Of a DNA stretch of 64,000 nucleotides, positions 48,246-58,272 are shown in pieces. Within the stretch, counting starts at the first letter, position 1; each line of letters begins with the position of its first letter. The position numbers and the translations under genes were made by a program. The DNA is from Undibacterium paludis. GTDB lineage: Bacteria; Pseudomonadota; Gammaproteobacteria; Burkholderiales; Burkholderiaceae_D. Below the pieces are notes generated by a model. It was not told the DNA's origin. It did no database searches and saw only the letters and a program-made list of their open reading frames with translations. The stretch covers positions 186,001 through 250,000 of the forward strand of contig NZ_JAKZHX010000009.1 in NCBI RefSeq assembly GCF_022568815.1, given 5' to 3'.

Positions 48246-49925
48246 TTAGTCTTGTAAACCATAAATACGCAACACCCCACCCTGTTTGCCGAACACCAGT
48301 GCACCGGCAACCATATAGTTACCGGCGACGGCAGGTCCCAGGCAATACCCATAGCCTCCATTCATGCCGCCAGTCTGATCACCCAGTTGATCCTGCCACA
48401 GCATTTTTCCGGTGTAGGCATCAAAGGCATACACAGCAACTTTGGATGTGGAAAAAAACACCAGGTCATTGACAACAACCGGTGAGCTGAGACCCGATTC
48501 ACCAGGAGTACGGTACATCGGTGGTTGTGATTCTATGTATAGCCTTGGGTTGCTGTCGTCCATGGCCCAGGCGTCTTCCAAGGTTTCCCAGTCCAGTGCA
48601 CGCATGAAAGGCGTAGTGCGGTAATCAATACCGGCTTCTACATTGTGATAATTGTTGCCTCCTACACCGATAAACAGACGTCCCAGGTTCGTGTGCACGG
48701 CTGCCGTGCTATAGGTGCCGGAATAATTTTCCTGGTCCTCTTCATCAGATTCCTGATTCGGCACATAGGGGTCCATGCGCTGGTCATTCGGTGACACATG
48801 CGGGTCCACAGTCGGGATCTGGGTACCATCATTGTAGTAAGGCAGTAGCTGACGCCAGTTGAGCAATTCCAGCGTGGCTGCATCCAGCTGGAAAAAACCG
48901 CCATTCTTGCAACCGGCCGTAACAATACGGCGGCCGTTGATGGTCATCAAAGTTGGTGAACCGCCAAAGTCGACGTCTACATCAGTTGCACGGTAACTGC
49001 TTTCTGCCGGTGGCTGGAAGAAGCCACGGAAAGTCCCGCTTGATGCATCAAGCGCCAGGATGCCATTCGAAAAACCCTTGCTGGGCAAGGCGCTGTCGGG
49101 CACAGGATTACCGGTGGCGCAATACAGCCTGTCCAGCCTTTCGTCATAAGCAATTGATGACCAGACAGAGGCACCGCGTATGGCTGGATTGTTCGGGCCG
49201 ATGGAATACATCGCCGGCAAAGTGCCAGATACAGATTCTGGCGGCAACACATTTGGCAGATTGGGGACTCCCTCTTCATACTGGCAGGTGCAATATATCC
49301 ACTGTACCTGACCAGTCAGCGCATCCAGGGCATAGACAAAGCCAAAGCATCCGGGGTTTTCCCCCTCGCCCATGCCAACAAACACCAGTCCGTTATTGCC
49401 GTCACCAGGTGCAACCACAGGCGATGACCATCCGGCTGCCGGCACACCGGCATCCACATCACCAAGGTTTGTAGTCGGCTGGTTATAATCAGGGTCAGCA
49501 TGGCGCAAATCCACCACCCAGTTCAGGCTCAGGTCCTGCGTACTGAGGCAATAGAACTTGCCATTGAAGGCGCTGAAATATATCTTGCCTTTCCAGACTG
49601 CCGGCGTGCAACCCATGCCCATGAAGCCATGGGTATCACCTTCCTTGGGGTCTATGGGCCATTCAAAGTGTGCAACGGTCTTGCCGCTGGCAAGCTCTAT
49701 CTTCATGAACTTGCCGCCATTGGCGCCAGGCAGGTCATGATTATTTGCCAGTCCCACATACAGATAGCCGTCGACAATCGCCGGTACTGACAAGACAGGT
49801 CCGGGAATTTTCAGATCATGTAATAATTTAAAATGCTTCAAGCTCTCACGGTTAATATCGCTGCCCAGGACTTCGCCAGTATGGGCAGCGTCACCATGAA
49901 ACATCCACCAGTTAGTTTGTGTCAT
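48246..49925 (-). CDS. PQQ-type quinoprotein-like beta-propeller protein
   Basis: The 559-residue protein starts with WWMFHGDAAHTGEV, the W-x-x-x-x-x-x-A-R/H-T-G docking motif of quinoprotein alcohol dehydrogenases, and runs through eight blades with repeats such as GTFRGFF, DWETLEDAW and DAYTGKMLWQDQLG. No signal peptide is seen, which is unusual for PQQ dehydrogenases and suggests a cytoplasmic relative. It lies 15 bases after the ferritin-like gene, clearly in the same operon. Confidence 0.82.
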   Translation of the reverse strand: MTQTNWWMFHGDAAHTGEVLGSDINRESLKHFKLLHDLKIPGPVLSVPAIVDGYLYVGLANNHDLPGANGGKFMKIELASGKTVAHFEWPIDPKEGDTHGFMGMGCTPAVWKGKIYFSAFNGKFYCLSTQDLSLNWVVDLRHADPDYNQPTTNLGDVDAGVPAAGWSSPVVAPGDGNNGLVFVGMGEGENPGCFGFVYALDALTGQVQWIYCTCQYEEGVPNLPNVLPPESVSGTLPAMYSIGPNNPAIRGASVWSSIAYDERLDRLYCATGNPVPDSALPSKGFSNGILALDASSGTFRGFFQPPAESSYRATDVDVDFGGSPTLMTINGRRIVTAGCKNGGFFQLDAATLELLNWRQLLPYYNDGTQIPTVDPHVSPNDQRMDPYVPNQESDEEDQENYSGTYSTAAVHTNLGRLFIGVGGNNYHNVEAGIDYRTTPFMRALDWETLEDAWAMDDSNPRLYIESQPPMYRTPGESGLSSPVVVNDLVFFSTSKVAVYAFDAYTGKMLWQDQLGDQTGGMNGGYGYCLGPAVAGNYMVAGALVFGKQGGVLRIYGLQD

Positions 49926-49940
49926 CTGTCGTCTCCGGAA

Positions 49941-50975
49941 TCAGGCAGGAATATAGTCAAAAGTCGGACCGGCAGTTTGACCGGGCACGACTTCCTGAGT
50001 CATCAGTAATTGCGCTTCTTCCCTGAGTGCCTGCATGGACAGCAAGGCCAGCGCCAGTTTGTCAGGTTCGCCATTGAACACGTCATGGAGTTTGCGCAAC
50101 ATGTCAGAATAGGTGCGGTTGAACGTCAGGTTCAGGTCAGCAATGCGCGGATTGTCTTTATAGTTCTTGTCATGCGGATTACTGATCACCGGATAAACAC
50201 CAGCGGGATCAAATACGATGCGATGGCCCTCAAACACCCACGCCGGCTGCCCCGGAGCCGGGTCTGGGTTGGGTATCAATTTACGGCCATGATAAATCTC
50301 GGCATACTTGTAGTAATGGGCCAGTTCTTCTTCAGGATCAAGCGGGCTGGTGTCACTGCCCTCTCCCTGCGCTACGATCATATCTATAGCGGCCAATGCG
50401 CTCGCTTCATCAGTCACTGCCATGGTTTGCAACTCGGGAAAGCCTGTCACCAGTTGTTTTTCAGGATTTCCAGTAAAAATGTTCTGATGTGCGGACAAGG
50501 CCGAAATTTCAGCCTTGATGTGCTGATAAAACTCGCCGATGGTAATACCGTCCGGCGGTGGATCAGTGCCATCAACCGTGTGGACAGGTTCTTCAATTAC
50601 CATGAATACATCCAGCAACAACTGCTTGGACAAGGCCGCCAGCGGCACGATCAGGCTGTTCTCGACACTGCCGGGCAAATGCCCTGGGTAATGCGGAATG
50701 AAGCGCGGATAGTCTATTTTGGGATGTCCACCGATGGCGTTGAGAACATTGCAGTCCAGCGACATATGCAACATCTCCTGTTTGACGATGGACTTGATCA
50801 GGTAGGCGATTTCCAGGTTCTGTCCAGTCTTGATGGAATACAGCGCATACAGATAAGGCGGAATGGTCGCATGCTCCAGTTCTATTGCCGTCTGCAGATT
50901 ATGTTTGAGCAATTTCAGACGATTGTCAAAGCTGCTGTCTTGACAGTCTATCAATGCACGTTTTAGGCGAATCAT
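49941..50975 (-). CDS. Ferritin-like protein (VioB/iminophenylpyruvate dimer synthase-like)
   Basis: The 344-residue protein has LQTAIELEHATIPPYLYALYSI (E32, E34 region) and KQEMLHMSLDCNVLNAIGG (E67-x2-H70), the metal-binding pattern of the ferritin-like family (PF12902) that also includes domains of VioB, RebD and StaD. Those proteins help dimerise amino-acid-derived imines in pigment synthesis. Here it is the first gene of a five-gene operon with propellers, an MntP-like transporter and a lipocalin-like protein. Its reaction is unknown. Confidence 0.82.
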   Translation of the reverse strand: MIRLKRALIDCQDSSFDNRLKLLKHNLQTAIELEHATIPPYLYALYSIKTGQNLEIAYLIKSIVKQEMLHMSLDCNVLNAIGGHPKIDYPRFIPHYPGHLPGSVENSLIVPLAALSKQLLLDVFMVIEEPVHTVDGTDPPPDGITIGEFYQHIKAEISALSAHQNIFTGNPEKQLVTGFPELQTMAVTDEASALAAIDMIVAQGEGSDTSPLDPEEELAHYYKYAEIYHGRKLIPNPDPAPGQPAWVFEGHRIVFDPAGVYPVISNPHDKNYKDNPRIADLNLTFNRTYSDMLRKLHDVFNGEPDKLALALLSMQALREEAQLLMTQEVVPGQTAGPTFDYIPA

Positions 50976-51426
50976 GAATTCTCCTTACTGATCACTTGGG
51001 TGGGTATAACGATCAAAACCTGCCGTGATGCCTGCATATGACAAATCCAGGCAAGCTATCCTGAGTAAAACTGCTTGCTTGTCGTATTATTTTTATATCA
51101 TCAATCACGCTTGCAAATTAAGCAAGTGCTTAACTTGCAGATAATACAAAATTTATCATTTTGTGATTTTTATACCAATACCTGATCGCAACTTCATCAG
51201 GATTCCCTGGCAGTCTGTTACCCAGTCCACACTACTGCCTCCGCAAAAAAAGAGCATAAGTACAGCATTTCAATACCTTTTGTGCAGGCAAGCAGGGCCT
51301 GCGATTTTCCATTGGCAATGTTTTTTCATCTTTGCGAGACTTCGCTCCGAGCTCTCCGCCGGAGAGTCATTGCACGGCAAATGTGCCGACAAGAACTCTT
51401 AGTTCAAAGCTGAATAAAGGATCACC
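50976..51426. promoter_or_regulatory. Divergent region between the ferritin-like operon and mipA-like gene
   Basis: This 451-base stretch has no supported gene. It contains an imperfect inverted repeat near 51108-51140 (CTTGCA...TGCAAG-type arms around AGCAAGTGCTTAA), a small hairpin CTCTCC-GC-GGAGAG near 51350-51366, and an AAAGGA ribosome-binding site before 51427. No other structure was convincing. Confidence 0.4.
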
Positions 51427-52224
51427 ATGAAACACATTTTTAAACTGACCGCCATCGCATTTTCCAGCTTGATGGCAATGTCGTTTTCTGCGCATGCACA
51501 AGACAAGCCAGCACAAGAACCTGAATCCACCGCAGTGATCGGCGCTGGCGTGTTTTACGGACCCGAGTACATCGGTGCGAAGAAAAACCGTTTTGGCCCC
51601 ATCCTGTTTGGTGAGTACCAGAACAAGAACGGCTTTTTTGTCGGTGCTGGCCGCGGTATCGGTTTTGGTACCAAGGTTGAAGATTTTTCTGTCAGCGCCG
51701 CCGTAGGTTACAGGGCAGGACGTGAAGATTCCCGCACAAACTCATCGCTGTTCAGTTCGGATGACCTGAAAGGCATGGGTGATATCAAGGGCTCGGTCAC
51801 AACCAACCTGCATCTTGGCAAAACCCTGGGCGCAGTCAATTTTACGGCTGACGCCAACCTGGCCTTGTCGCACCGTGAAAACGGCAATCTCTACAATTTC
51901 GGTGCATCGGCACCGGTCTTCCAGACTGCATCAGACAAAGTCGAAGTCGGTGGAACCCTGTCGTATGGCGACGCCAAATACAACCAGACTTACTTTGGTG
52001 TAACGGCCACACAAAGCGCAAATTCCGGCTACAAGGCCTACACTCCCAAAGCAGGTTTCACACAAGCCCTGGGAACGGTGGCCTGGACACATGTGATCGA
52101 TAAAAACTGGTCAGTACGCACGGCAGCTGGCGTATCGCAAGTCATGGGTGACGCAGCAGACAGCCCCCTGACGAAAAAGAAAACCAACCCTATCCTGATG
52201 TCGACAGTCAATTACTCATTCTGA
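51427..52224 (+). CDS. MipA/OmpV-family outer-membrane protein
   Basis: A signal peptide of about 25 residues (SSLMAMSFSAHAQ) precedes a beta-barrel of the MipA/OmpV type, with the aromatic-terminal segment NPILMSTVNYSF at the end. VIGAGVFYGPEYIGAKKNRFGPILFGEYQNKNGFF is the family signature near the start. Length is 265 residues. The barrel may bind murein enzymes or small molecules; the specific role is unknown. AAAGGA lies 6-11 bases upstream. Confidence 0.9.
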   Translation: MKHIFKLTAIAFSSLMAMSFSAHAQDKPAQEPESTAVIGAGVFYGPEYIGAKKNRFGPILFGEYQNKNGFFVGAGRGIGFGTKVEDFSVSAAVGYRAGREDSRTNSSLFSSDDLKGMGDIKGSVTTNLHLGKTLGAVNFTADANLALSHRENGNLYNFGASAPVFQTASDKVEVGGTLSYGDAKYNQTYFGVTATQSANSGYKAYTPKAGFTQALGTVAWTHVIDKNWSVRTAAGVSQVMGDAADSPLTKKKTNPILMSTVNYSF

Positions 52225-52240
52225 TTCTTTAACGTCCAAT

Positions 52241-52272
52241 AAAAACGGCCACTGCATCAGTGGCCGTTTTTA
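52241..52272 (+). terminator. Terminator between convergent mipA-like and DMT genes
   Basis: The inverted repeat AACGGCCACTG...CAGTGGCCGTT has T runs on both sides, so it can serve both converging genes. Confidence 0.9.
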
Positions 52273-52290
52273 TTCCATCAATCATGATCA

Positions 52291-53259
52291 TCACGCAGGT
52301 CTATTGCGTAAAGCTGTAATGACACCTGTGATCAGCAGTGCTATACCCAGCAATATCATCGGTTCCGGCATACGACGATTCAATATGAAGGCATAGGCCA
52401 GCGCTGCCAAGGTTTCAAACACAATCAGTTGCCCGGCAAGATTAGTGGGCAGACGCTGGCTGGCCTGGTTCCAGCACAGGGTTCCCATCCAGGAAGCAAA
52501 CAGACCGATGATCAGCATCAGTGTGATGAAATATTGCGGCCTGGGGCCAAATGGCATGGAGAAATCCTGCCCGGTCGCACTCATATAAATCCACAGGCTG
52601 ATATAGCCAAGCAATGCCAGCGGCAATGTGGCAACACCCTGGGCTGTAGCCCAGACCCTGGGATTGCGGTCCGGATGATGACGCAGCCAGTCAGCATTGC
52701 GGAGCGGATACCAGGTCCAGCAGGCAACAGCCATCAGAGCAAACAGGGCGCCACCCACATAAGTCTGTACATCTGACTTGCTGGCACTTTGCAGTGCCGC
52801 CAGTTCAACGCTGTTAACACAGGCCACACCGGCAAAAATCATCAGCAAAGATGGCAACATACGTCGCCAGGCGATGCTGCCGTCCCGTGCAGCATTACGG
52901 TAATTGGCGCTGATGGCAATCACGACCGGCAAAGTACCGATCAGCATGGTAGGCAAAGGCGCGCCCGAGCGCTGTATGGCACTGGCCAGGCAGAGGTAGT
53001 ACAGGATGTTGCCAATTGCCGCCAGCTTCAGTGCCTCCAGCCAGTCGGACTTGCTCAATAGACGCAATTGCCGCCTGTCCATCCAGGCGATAGGCAGTGT
53101 GATCAGACCGAATGCCAGATAACGGCCAAACGATTGCAAGGCAGCCGGATATTCAGGCAGCAACAAAGGTCCGATGAAGACCAGCCCCCACAGCAAACCT
53201 GCCACCATCGCATAAAGAACACCTGCACCCATGCCAACTCCCTTAAAAGAAGTCAGCAT
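52291..53259 (-). CDS. DMT/EamA-family transporter
   Basis: This 322-residue membrane protein has ten hydrophobic helices in two EamA repeats. It begins MLTSFKGVGMGAGVLYAMVAGLLWGLVFIGPLLLP, and the C-terminal half includes WMGTLCWNQASQRLPTNLAGQLI. The substrate is unknown. The AraC-type gene next to it on the same strand (104 bases upstream) may regulate it. Confidence 0.9.
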   Translation of the reverse strand: MLTSFKGVGMGAGVLYAMVAGLLWGLVFIGPLLLPEYPAALQSFGRYLAFGLITLPIAWMDRRQLRLLSKSDWLEALKLAAIGNILYYLCLASAIQRSGAPLPTMLIGTLPVVIAISANYRNAARDGSIAWRRMLPSLLMIFAGVACVNSVELAALQSASKSDVQTYVGGALFALMAVACWTWYPLRNADWLRHHPDRNPRVWATAQGVATLPLALLGYISLWIYMSATGQDFSMPFGPRPQYFITLMLIIGLFASWMGTLCWNQASQRLPTNLAGQLIVFETLAALAYAFILNRRMPEPMILLGIALLITGVITALRNRPA

Positions 53260-53363
53260 AAGTGAACCAGGGTCTGCGGTCTTGTACCAGATTGCGCTTA
53301 TGCAGATTTAACTTTAACCAGCCTTGCTTAGTGCTTGCGCTTAGTCACAGTTACGCCCTCGAT

Positions 53364-54245
53364 CTACGCCCTCATTTGCTGCTGATAGCGTGCGGGGGTC
53401 ACGCCATAACGGCGCACAAATGCCTTGTTCAGATGTGATTGATCAGTCAAACCACTGGCCGCTGCCACCTGTGCTGGCGGCAAGCCCCTGGCCAGCAGGC
53501 ATTTCGCATCAAACAGACGCAAGGCCATCAGCATCTGCTGCGGCGTTGCATGATATTGCGCCTTGAAACTGCGCAAGAAATGAAAAGGACTCAAACCGGC
53601 CAGTTGTGCCAGTTGCTCCAGACTGATGCGTTCTGCGAGGTTCGCACGCATATAATCAATCACCAGATCAAATCGCTGCCTGGCCACTGTTGGCGTGGTC
53701 TGCGTTGTGCTGGCATGTCGCTTGAATGCAGTCAGGATATCAAATAACAGACTGTCAAAAGCCAGCCTGTCAGTAGCCTGCCAAAGCTGCTCCAGCTGGA
53801 CACTGAGTCTGCGTGCCGTGTCAACATCTTGAGCCACGGCTTCTTTGAACCACCAGCCACGCTCGCCAGTCACTTCCTCCACCACGACAGGGTCGATATA
53901 GATCATGCGGTAACGCCAGCCACGATCCGTCTCTGCCCTGCCTGTATGCAGCTCGTCAGGATTCATCATGACAATGGAGTCTTGCGGCGCCAGATGATCA
54001 CTGCCAGCGTAGCGAAATCTTTCCACCCCGCTGGCAATCGCGCCCAGACCAAAGGCTTCATGAGTATGCGGCTCAAAAGCGTGGGCGACGATATGGGCAC
54101 GGTACAACTCCAGTCCTGCGTGATGTGATACGCGCTTGAATTCGGCGCGGTCAGATGCATGTTCAAACTGCTCAGGCACACCCGGCATCGCCAGCGCGCT
54201 ATCGTCGCCGTGCGGACTGTTGCCAGATATATCCAATTTGCACAT
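53364..54245 (-). CDS. AraC-family transcriptional regulator
   Basis: The 293-residue protein has an N-terminal cupin-like AraC ligand domain (HAFEPHTHEAFGLGAIASGVERF, residues about 52-75). A C-terminal pair of helix-turn-helices follows (ISLEQLAQLAGLSPFHFLRSFKAQYHATPQQMLMALRL and AAASGLTDQSHLNKAFVRRYGVTPARYQQ). The downstream transporter gene on the same strand is a plausible target. The ligand is unknown. Confidence 0.92.
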   Translation of the reverse strand: MCKLDISGNSPHGDDSALAMPGVPEQFEHASDRAEFKRVSHHAGLELYRAHIVAHAFEPHTHEAFGLGAIASGVERFRYAGSDHLAPQDSIVMMNPDELHTGRAETDRGWRYRMIYIDPVVVEEVTGERGWWFKEAVAQDVDTARRLSVQLEQLWQATDRLAFDSLLFDILTAFKRHASTTQTTPTVARQRFDLVIDYMRANLAERISLEQLAQLAGLSPFHFLRSFKAQYHATPQQMLMALRLFDAKCLLARGLPPAQVAAASGLTDQSHLNKAFVRRYGVTPARYQQQMRA

Positions 54246-54268
54246 GATGCTACATCTGCCTGTTCTAT

Positions 54269-54703
54269 CTATAACACCGACTCAACACCGCGATTGGCCA
54301 GTTGATCAGCTCTTTCATTACCCGGATGCCCAGTATGGCCACGCACCCAGCGCCAGTCAATTTCATGTACATTGCGCGCTTCATCAAGCTGCTGCCACAG
54401 ATCTACATTCTTGACCGGCGCCTTGGAGGCGGTCTTCCAGCCCTTGGCTTTCCAGCCCGTGATCCATTCAGTAATGCCTTTCAACACATACTGGCTATCG
54501 GTGTGCAGGGTGATCTGGCAAGGTCGCTTCAAAGCGCCCAGAGCCTGGATGACGGCCATCAACTCCATACGGTTGTTGGTCGTTTCTTTTTCGCCGCCAA
54601 ACAATTCTTTTTCTTTATTGCCCGCTACCAGCAAAGCCCCCCAACCGCCCACACCAGGATTGCCCTTGCAGGCGCCATCCGTATAAATTTCTACTTTATC
54701 CAT
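54269..54703 (-). CDS. rnhA: Ribonuclease HI (RnhA)
   Basis: RNase HI cleaves the RNA strand of RNA-DNA hybrids. Catalytic acids are visible: D8 in [20 protein letters not shown] in [12 protein letters not shown] in [11 protein letters not shown] and D in ERADQLAN. At 144 residues it is normal. Its start overlaps the end of the upstream methyltransferase gene by 8 bases. Confidence 0.97.
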   Translation of the reverse strand: MDKVEIYTDGACKGNPGVGGWGALLVAGNKEKELFGGEKETTNNRMELMAVIQALGALKRPCQITLHTDSQYVLKGITEWITGWKAKGWKTASKAPVKNVDLWQQLDEARNVHEIDWRWVRGHTGHPGNERADQLANRGVESVL

Positions 54704-55496
54704 TTAATTCTTTTGATAGTAATTCTTGCGTCATTTCTTTTGACTTGTTTGCCACCGGCAGGACATGTGCACTGGGAACAAGCTTCTGCTTCCATGCCGG
54801 ACCGATCAAATGCATGCCTTTGACCCGCTTCACTGCCTGTAATATATATACGGCGCCCAAATAAGGCCACCAGCGCTGCCCGGCTTTTTCCATGAAGCGA
54901 TAGCGTTGCAGCCATTTTTCTGATTTGAAGGGCGGTGCATAGCAACCAAAGTCACTGCTACCCACTTCCATATTCAATAATTTCAGCCAGTCCTTCAAGC
55001 GCGGATGGCTGATAAATTCACCCTCCAGCGGCAAAAAATAGTTCTTGCTCAAACGCCCTGCTGCCTGCCTTGCACCCCACAGACTGGCGCGGTTAAAGCC
55101 GGTGACAATAACCCTGCCTTCAGGGATCAGGACACGTTCGACCTCGCGCAATATCTGGTGCGGCTCGGCAGAAAACTCCAGGACATGTGGCAAGACTACC
55201 AGGTCTATGCTGTGCGCATCAAAAGGCAATTCTGCAAAATCATGTACGACCACGACCGGGCGTTTCTTATCACGCAATTTTTCGTCGGGCACACTGGAAT
55301 TGGTGAGCCAGCGGTGCGGCATACGACTGGCAGCGAGCGCATCGATTTGTGGCAAACCTATTTGCAGGGCATTAAAACCAAAGATGTCGACAGTCAACTT
55401 GTCGAGCATGGCTTGCTCCCACTGGCGGATATAACAACCTGAGGGCTGCTCCAACCATGTCCCTAGGTCTATAATGTTTTTTTCCAAAGCATTCAT
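54696..55496 (-). CDS. Class I SAM-dependent methyltransferase
   Basis: The 266-residue protein is a type-11-like methyltransferase. The hydrophobic-acidic SAM loop [42 protein letters not shown] (residues about 95-135) is typical. The expected glycine-rich motif I is weak, as in the rnhA-linked betaproteobacterial family, whose function is unknown. It is divergent from gloB with only 8 bases between the start codons. Confidence 0.85.
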   Translation of the reverse strand: MNALEKNIIDLGTWLEQPSGCYIRQWEQAMLDKLTVDIFGFNALQIGLPQIDALAASRMPHRWLTNSSVPDEKLRDKKRPVVVVHDFAELPFDAHSIDLVVLPHVLEFSAEPHQILREVERVLIPEGRVIVTGFNRASLWGARQAAGRLSKNYFLPLEGEFISHPRLKDWLKLLNMEVGSSDFGCYAPPFKSEKWLQRYRFMEKAGQRWWPYLGAVYILQAVKRVKGMHLIGPAWKQKLVPSAHVLPVANKSKEMTQELLSKELNG

Positions 55497-55504
55497 GCCT
55501 GTCT

Positions 55505-56290
55505 ATGAAGAATCCCTTGAGTATATTGACTGTACCAGCCTTTGACGACAATTATCTATGGATAATCCATGATGGCCGACATGCTGCCGTCGTCGATCCG
55601 GGTGATGCAATGCCAATTTTGCAAGAGTTGCAACGCCATCAGCTTATATTGTCTGCTATTTTACTCACACATCATCATGCAGATCATATTGGTGGCGTGG
55701 CGGCCTTGCTGGAACATGCGCCAGTACCGGTATTTGGACCCAGCAAAGACAAAATACGTTTCGTGACAGAAAAATTGCAGCAAGACCAGCTTATCACCGT
55801 GCCGGGCATAGAACTGAACTTGAAGGTACTTGACGTCCCAGGTCATACCCTTGGGCATATTGCCTATTTTGCGCCGCAACAGCACTGGTTGTTCTGTGGT
55901 GACACCCTGTTTGCCGCCGGCTGTGGTCGCCTGTTTGAAGGCACTCCGGCGCAGATGCTGCATTCACTCGATCAACTGGCAGCCTTACCTGACGATACTG
56001 CTGTGTATTGCGCCCATGAATATACGATGTCCAACCTGAAATTTGCCAGGGAAGTTGAACCCGGCAACCAGGATTTGCTGACCCGCATAGACAGGGAAAA
56101 ACTCAAGCGTGAACAAGGCCTACCCACCGTACCCAGCCAGATAGGCCTGGAAAAACAGACCAACCCCTTCTTGCGTACCAGACAAGCCAGCGTCATCCAC
56201 CGACTGCAGGCTGCCGGTAAAATCACGCTCCCCTCGGATGAAGTCAGTCATTTCGCCGCCCTGCGCGAATGGAAAAATCACTACGCCTGA
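55505..56290 (+). CDS. gloB: Hydroxyacylglutathione hydrolase (glyoxalase II)
   Basis: The enzyme hydrolyses S-D-lactoylglutathione in methylglyoxal detoxification. The metallo-beta-lactamase motif [10 protein letters not shown] (residues about 56-65) is intact, with further ligands in [25 protein letters not shown] and [13 protein letters not shown]. Length is 261 residues. It is divergent from the methyltransferase gene. Confidence 0.97.
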   Translation: MKNPLSILTVPAFDDNYLWIIHDGRHAAVVDPGDAMPILQELQRHQLILSAILLTHHHADHIGGVAALLEHAPVPVFGPSKDKIRFVTEKLQQDQLITVPGIELNLKVLDVPGHTLGHIAYFAPQQHWLFCGDTLFAAGCGRLFEGTPAQMLHSLDQLAALPDDTAVYCAHEYTMSNLKFAREVEPGNQDLLTRIDREKLKREQGLPTVPSQIGLEKQTNPFLRTRQASVIHRLQAAGKITLPSDEVSHFAALREWKNHYA

Positions 56291-56310
56291 ACATAGTAAA
56301 TAAAAGAAAA

Positions 56311-57504
56311 ATGGATTTACAAGTACATCAGACTGGCAGGCCGCCAGCTACATTGGCCCTGTTCTGCAAAGTCGTCGATAACTTTGGTGACATAGGCATC
56401 TGCTGGCGCCTGGCCAGACAGCTGCAACAGGAACACAGCATCGCCGTGACACTATGGGTGGATGACCTACCCAGCTTTCAACGTATTTGTCCTGAAGTGC
56501 AGCTTGCGCTTGAAGTGCAGGATATTGCATCAGTGACTGTGCGCCATTGGCGAGACCAGGACGGCCTATTTTCCCCGGATGACATCGCCGATATCGTCAT
56601 CGAATTTTTTGCCTGCAATATCCCGCCTGGCTATATTGAGGCCATGGCAAAATGCAATCCACGCCCGGTGTGGTTGAACCTGGAAGGGCTGACAGCCGAA
56701 CAATGGGTAGAAGGCTGTCATACCCTGCCCTCGCCACACCCATCCTATTCGCTGGCCAAGCACTTTTTCTTTCCTGGTTTTAACGACAAGACCGGTGGCT
56801 TGTTGCGCGAATCAGTTCTTGATCAGCAGCGCCTGGCTTTTCAAGCTGATCCTGCAGCAATGTCCGCCTTTCTGTCGCAGTTCGGCCTGAGCCAGGCAGA
56901 TATGGATGCAACCAAAGTGTCGTTGTTCTGCTATCCCCATGCGCCGGTCAAGGATTTGTTTGATGCCTGGCAACAAGCGGCCGCGCCCGTGGTTTGCCTG
57001 GTGCCCGAAGGTGTTGCAAAAGATGCTGTAGAAAAATTTCTAGGCACTCCCGCCAAAGCCGGGGCCAGTGTCCGCGACGGTGCGCTGACTGTCAGAGTAC
57101 TACCCTTTGTACCGCAACAGGATTACGACAAATTGCTATGGGCATGCGATCTCAACTTTGTCCGTGGTGAAGACTCTTTTGTACGCGCCCAATGGGCAAA
57201 CAAACCCTTTGTCTGGCATATTTACCCGCAAGACGAAAACCTCCATCACGTCAAGCTCAGGGCTTTTCTCAACACCTACACGGCGGCAACAGATAATCTG
57301 ATCGCGCTGTCACATGTCTGGAATGGCATGTCAGAAACCCAAGACTGGTCGACTCTATGGCAAGACTTTCAGACGGATTTGCCTGAAATTGCCAATCTTT
57401 CCATCACATGGCAAGAAAAAATGACATCTATTGGCGATATGACATCAAATATGCTGAAGTTTGTCAGCGCAATCAGGCTGGCAAGCACAAAAGATACGGT
57501 ATAA
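56311..57504 (+). CDS. earP: EF-P arginine rhamnosyltransferase (EarP)
   Basis: EarP (formerly DUF2331) transfers rhamnose from dTDP-rhamnose to an arginine of elongation factor P. The catalytic aspartates are visible in KVVDNFGDIGICWRL (D23 and D27 with the start at 56311), and the conserved glutamate in RGEDSFVRAQWANKPFVWHIYPQ. The ATG at 56311 gives 397 residues; an in-frame ATG 14 codons upstream lies inside gloB. The target gene efp follows directly. Confidence 0.96.
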   Translation: MDLQVHQTGRPPATLALFCKVVDNFGDIGICWRLARQLQQEHSIAVTLWVDDLPSFQRICPEVQLALEVQDIASVTVRHWRDQDGLFSPDDIADIVIEFFACNIPPGYIEAMAKCNPRPVWLNLEGLTAEQWVEGCHTLPSPHPSYSLAKHFFFPGFNDKTGGLLRESVLDQQRLAFQADPAAMSAFLSQFGLSQADMDATKVSLFCYPHAPVKDLFDAWQQAAAPVVCLVPEGVAKDAVEKFLGTPAKAGASVRDGALTVRVLPFVPQQDYDKLLWACDLNFVRGEDSFVRAQWANKPFVWHIYPQDENLHHVKLRAFLNTYTAATDNLIALSHVWNGMSETQDWSTLWQDFQTDLPEIANLSITWQEKMTSIGDMTSNMLKFVSAIRLASTKDTV

Positions 57505-57619
57505 TAACGGGTTAATTTTTGACGTATTTAAAAAATTCAATCAAACGTGGGCTTGCGGTGCTTTTTGGACAGTGGGCGACAGATGATTTTTATGCAACCT
57601 ACTTTTTAATATATTCGCT

Positions 57620-58195
57620 ATGAAATTTGCAAAAGAAATTCGTGTTGGCAACATCATTATGGTTGATGCAAAGCCAATGATCGTATTGCGCTCTGATGTT
57701 AATGGTTCCAGCCGCACAGGTTTCACTTACAAGTGGAAAATGAAAAACCTGTTGACCAACAGCCCGCAAGAAAACGTATTCCGCGGCGACGACAAGTTTG
57801 ACGTTGTTGTTCTGGACAAAAAACCAGTCACTTACTCTTACTTTGCTGACCCGCTGTTTGTGTTCATGGATACTGAATACAACCAGTACGAAATCGAAGC
57901 CGAAAACATGGGCGATTCCATCAATTACCTGAAAGACGGTATGGAATGCGAAGCTGTTTTCTATGATGGCAAAGCTATTTCTGTTGAACTGCCAACGACT
58001 ATCGTTCGTCAGGTCATCTACTCTGAGCCAGCAGTCAAAGGCAATACTTCAGGCAACGTCCTGAAAGAAGCCAAGATCGAAAACGCAATCGAAGCCAACT
58101 GCCATATCGTTCAGGTTCCACTGTTCGTCAGCCAGGACGACATGATCGAAATCGACACACGCACTAACGAGTACAAAAAAGTCGTTCGTAACTAA
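57620..58195 (+). CDS. efp: Elongation factor P
   Basis: EF-P relieves ribosome stalling at proline stretches. The tip loop reads [11 protein letters not shown] with arginine at position 32, the residue rhamnosylated by EarP (rather than lysine modified by EpmA). The domain order is the usual KOW-like N-terminal domain and two OB domains. Length is 191 residues, slightly longer than many by a Lys-Val-Val-Arg-Asn ending. It is separated from earP by 115 bases. Confidence 0.98.
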   Translation: MKFAKEIRVGNIIMVDAKPMIVLRSDVNGSSRTGFTYKWKMKNLLTNSPQENVFRGDDKFDVVVLDKKPVTYSYFADPLFVFMDTEYNQYEIEAENMGDSINYLKDGMECEAVFYDGKAISVELPTTIVRQVIYSEPAVKGNTSGNVLKEAKIENAIEANCHIVQVPLFVSQDDMIEIDTRTNEYKKVVRN

Positions 58196-58212
58196 TCCGG
58201 CTTTGCGATCAC

Positions 58213-58246
58213 AAAAAAACGCTGCTCATCGGGCAGCGTTTTTTTT
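58213..58246 (+). terminator. Terminator after efp
   Basis: The inverted repeat ACGCTGC...GCAGCGT with a 7-base loop is followed by eight T residues. It lies 18 bases beyond the efp stop and can also serve the converging permease gene. Confidence 0.9.
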
Positions 58247-58272
58247 CGTATCACCTGACGCATTCAAAAGCA

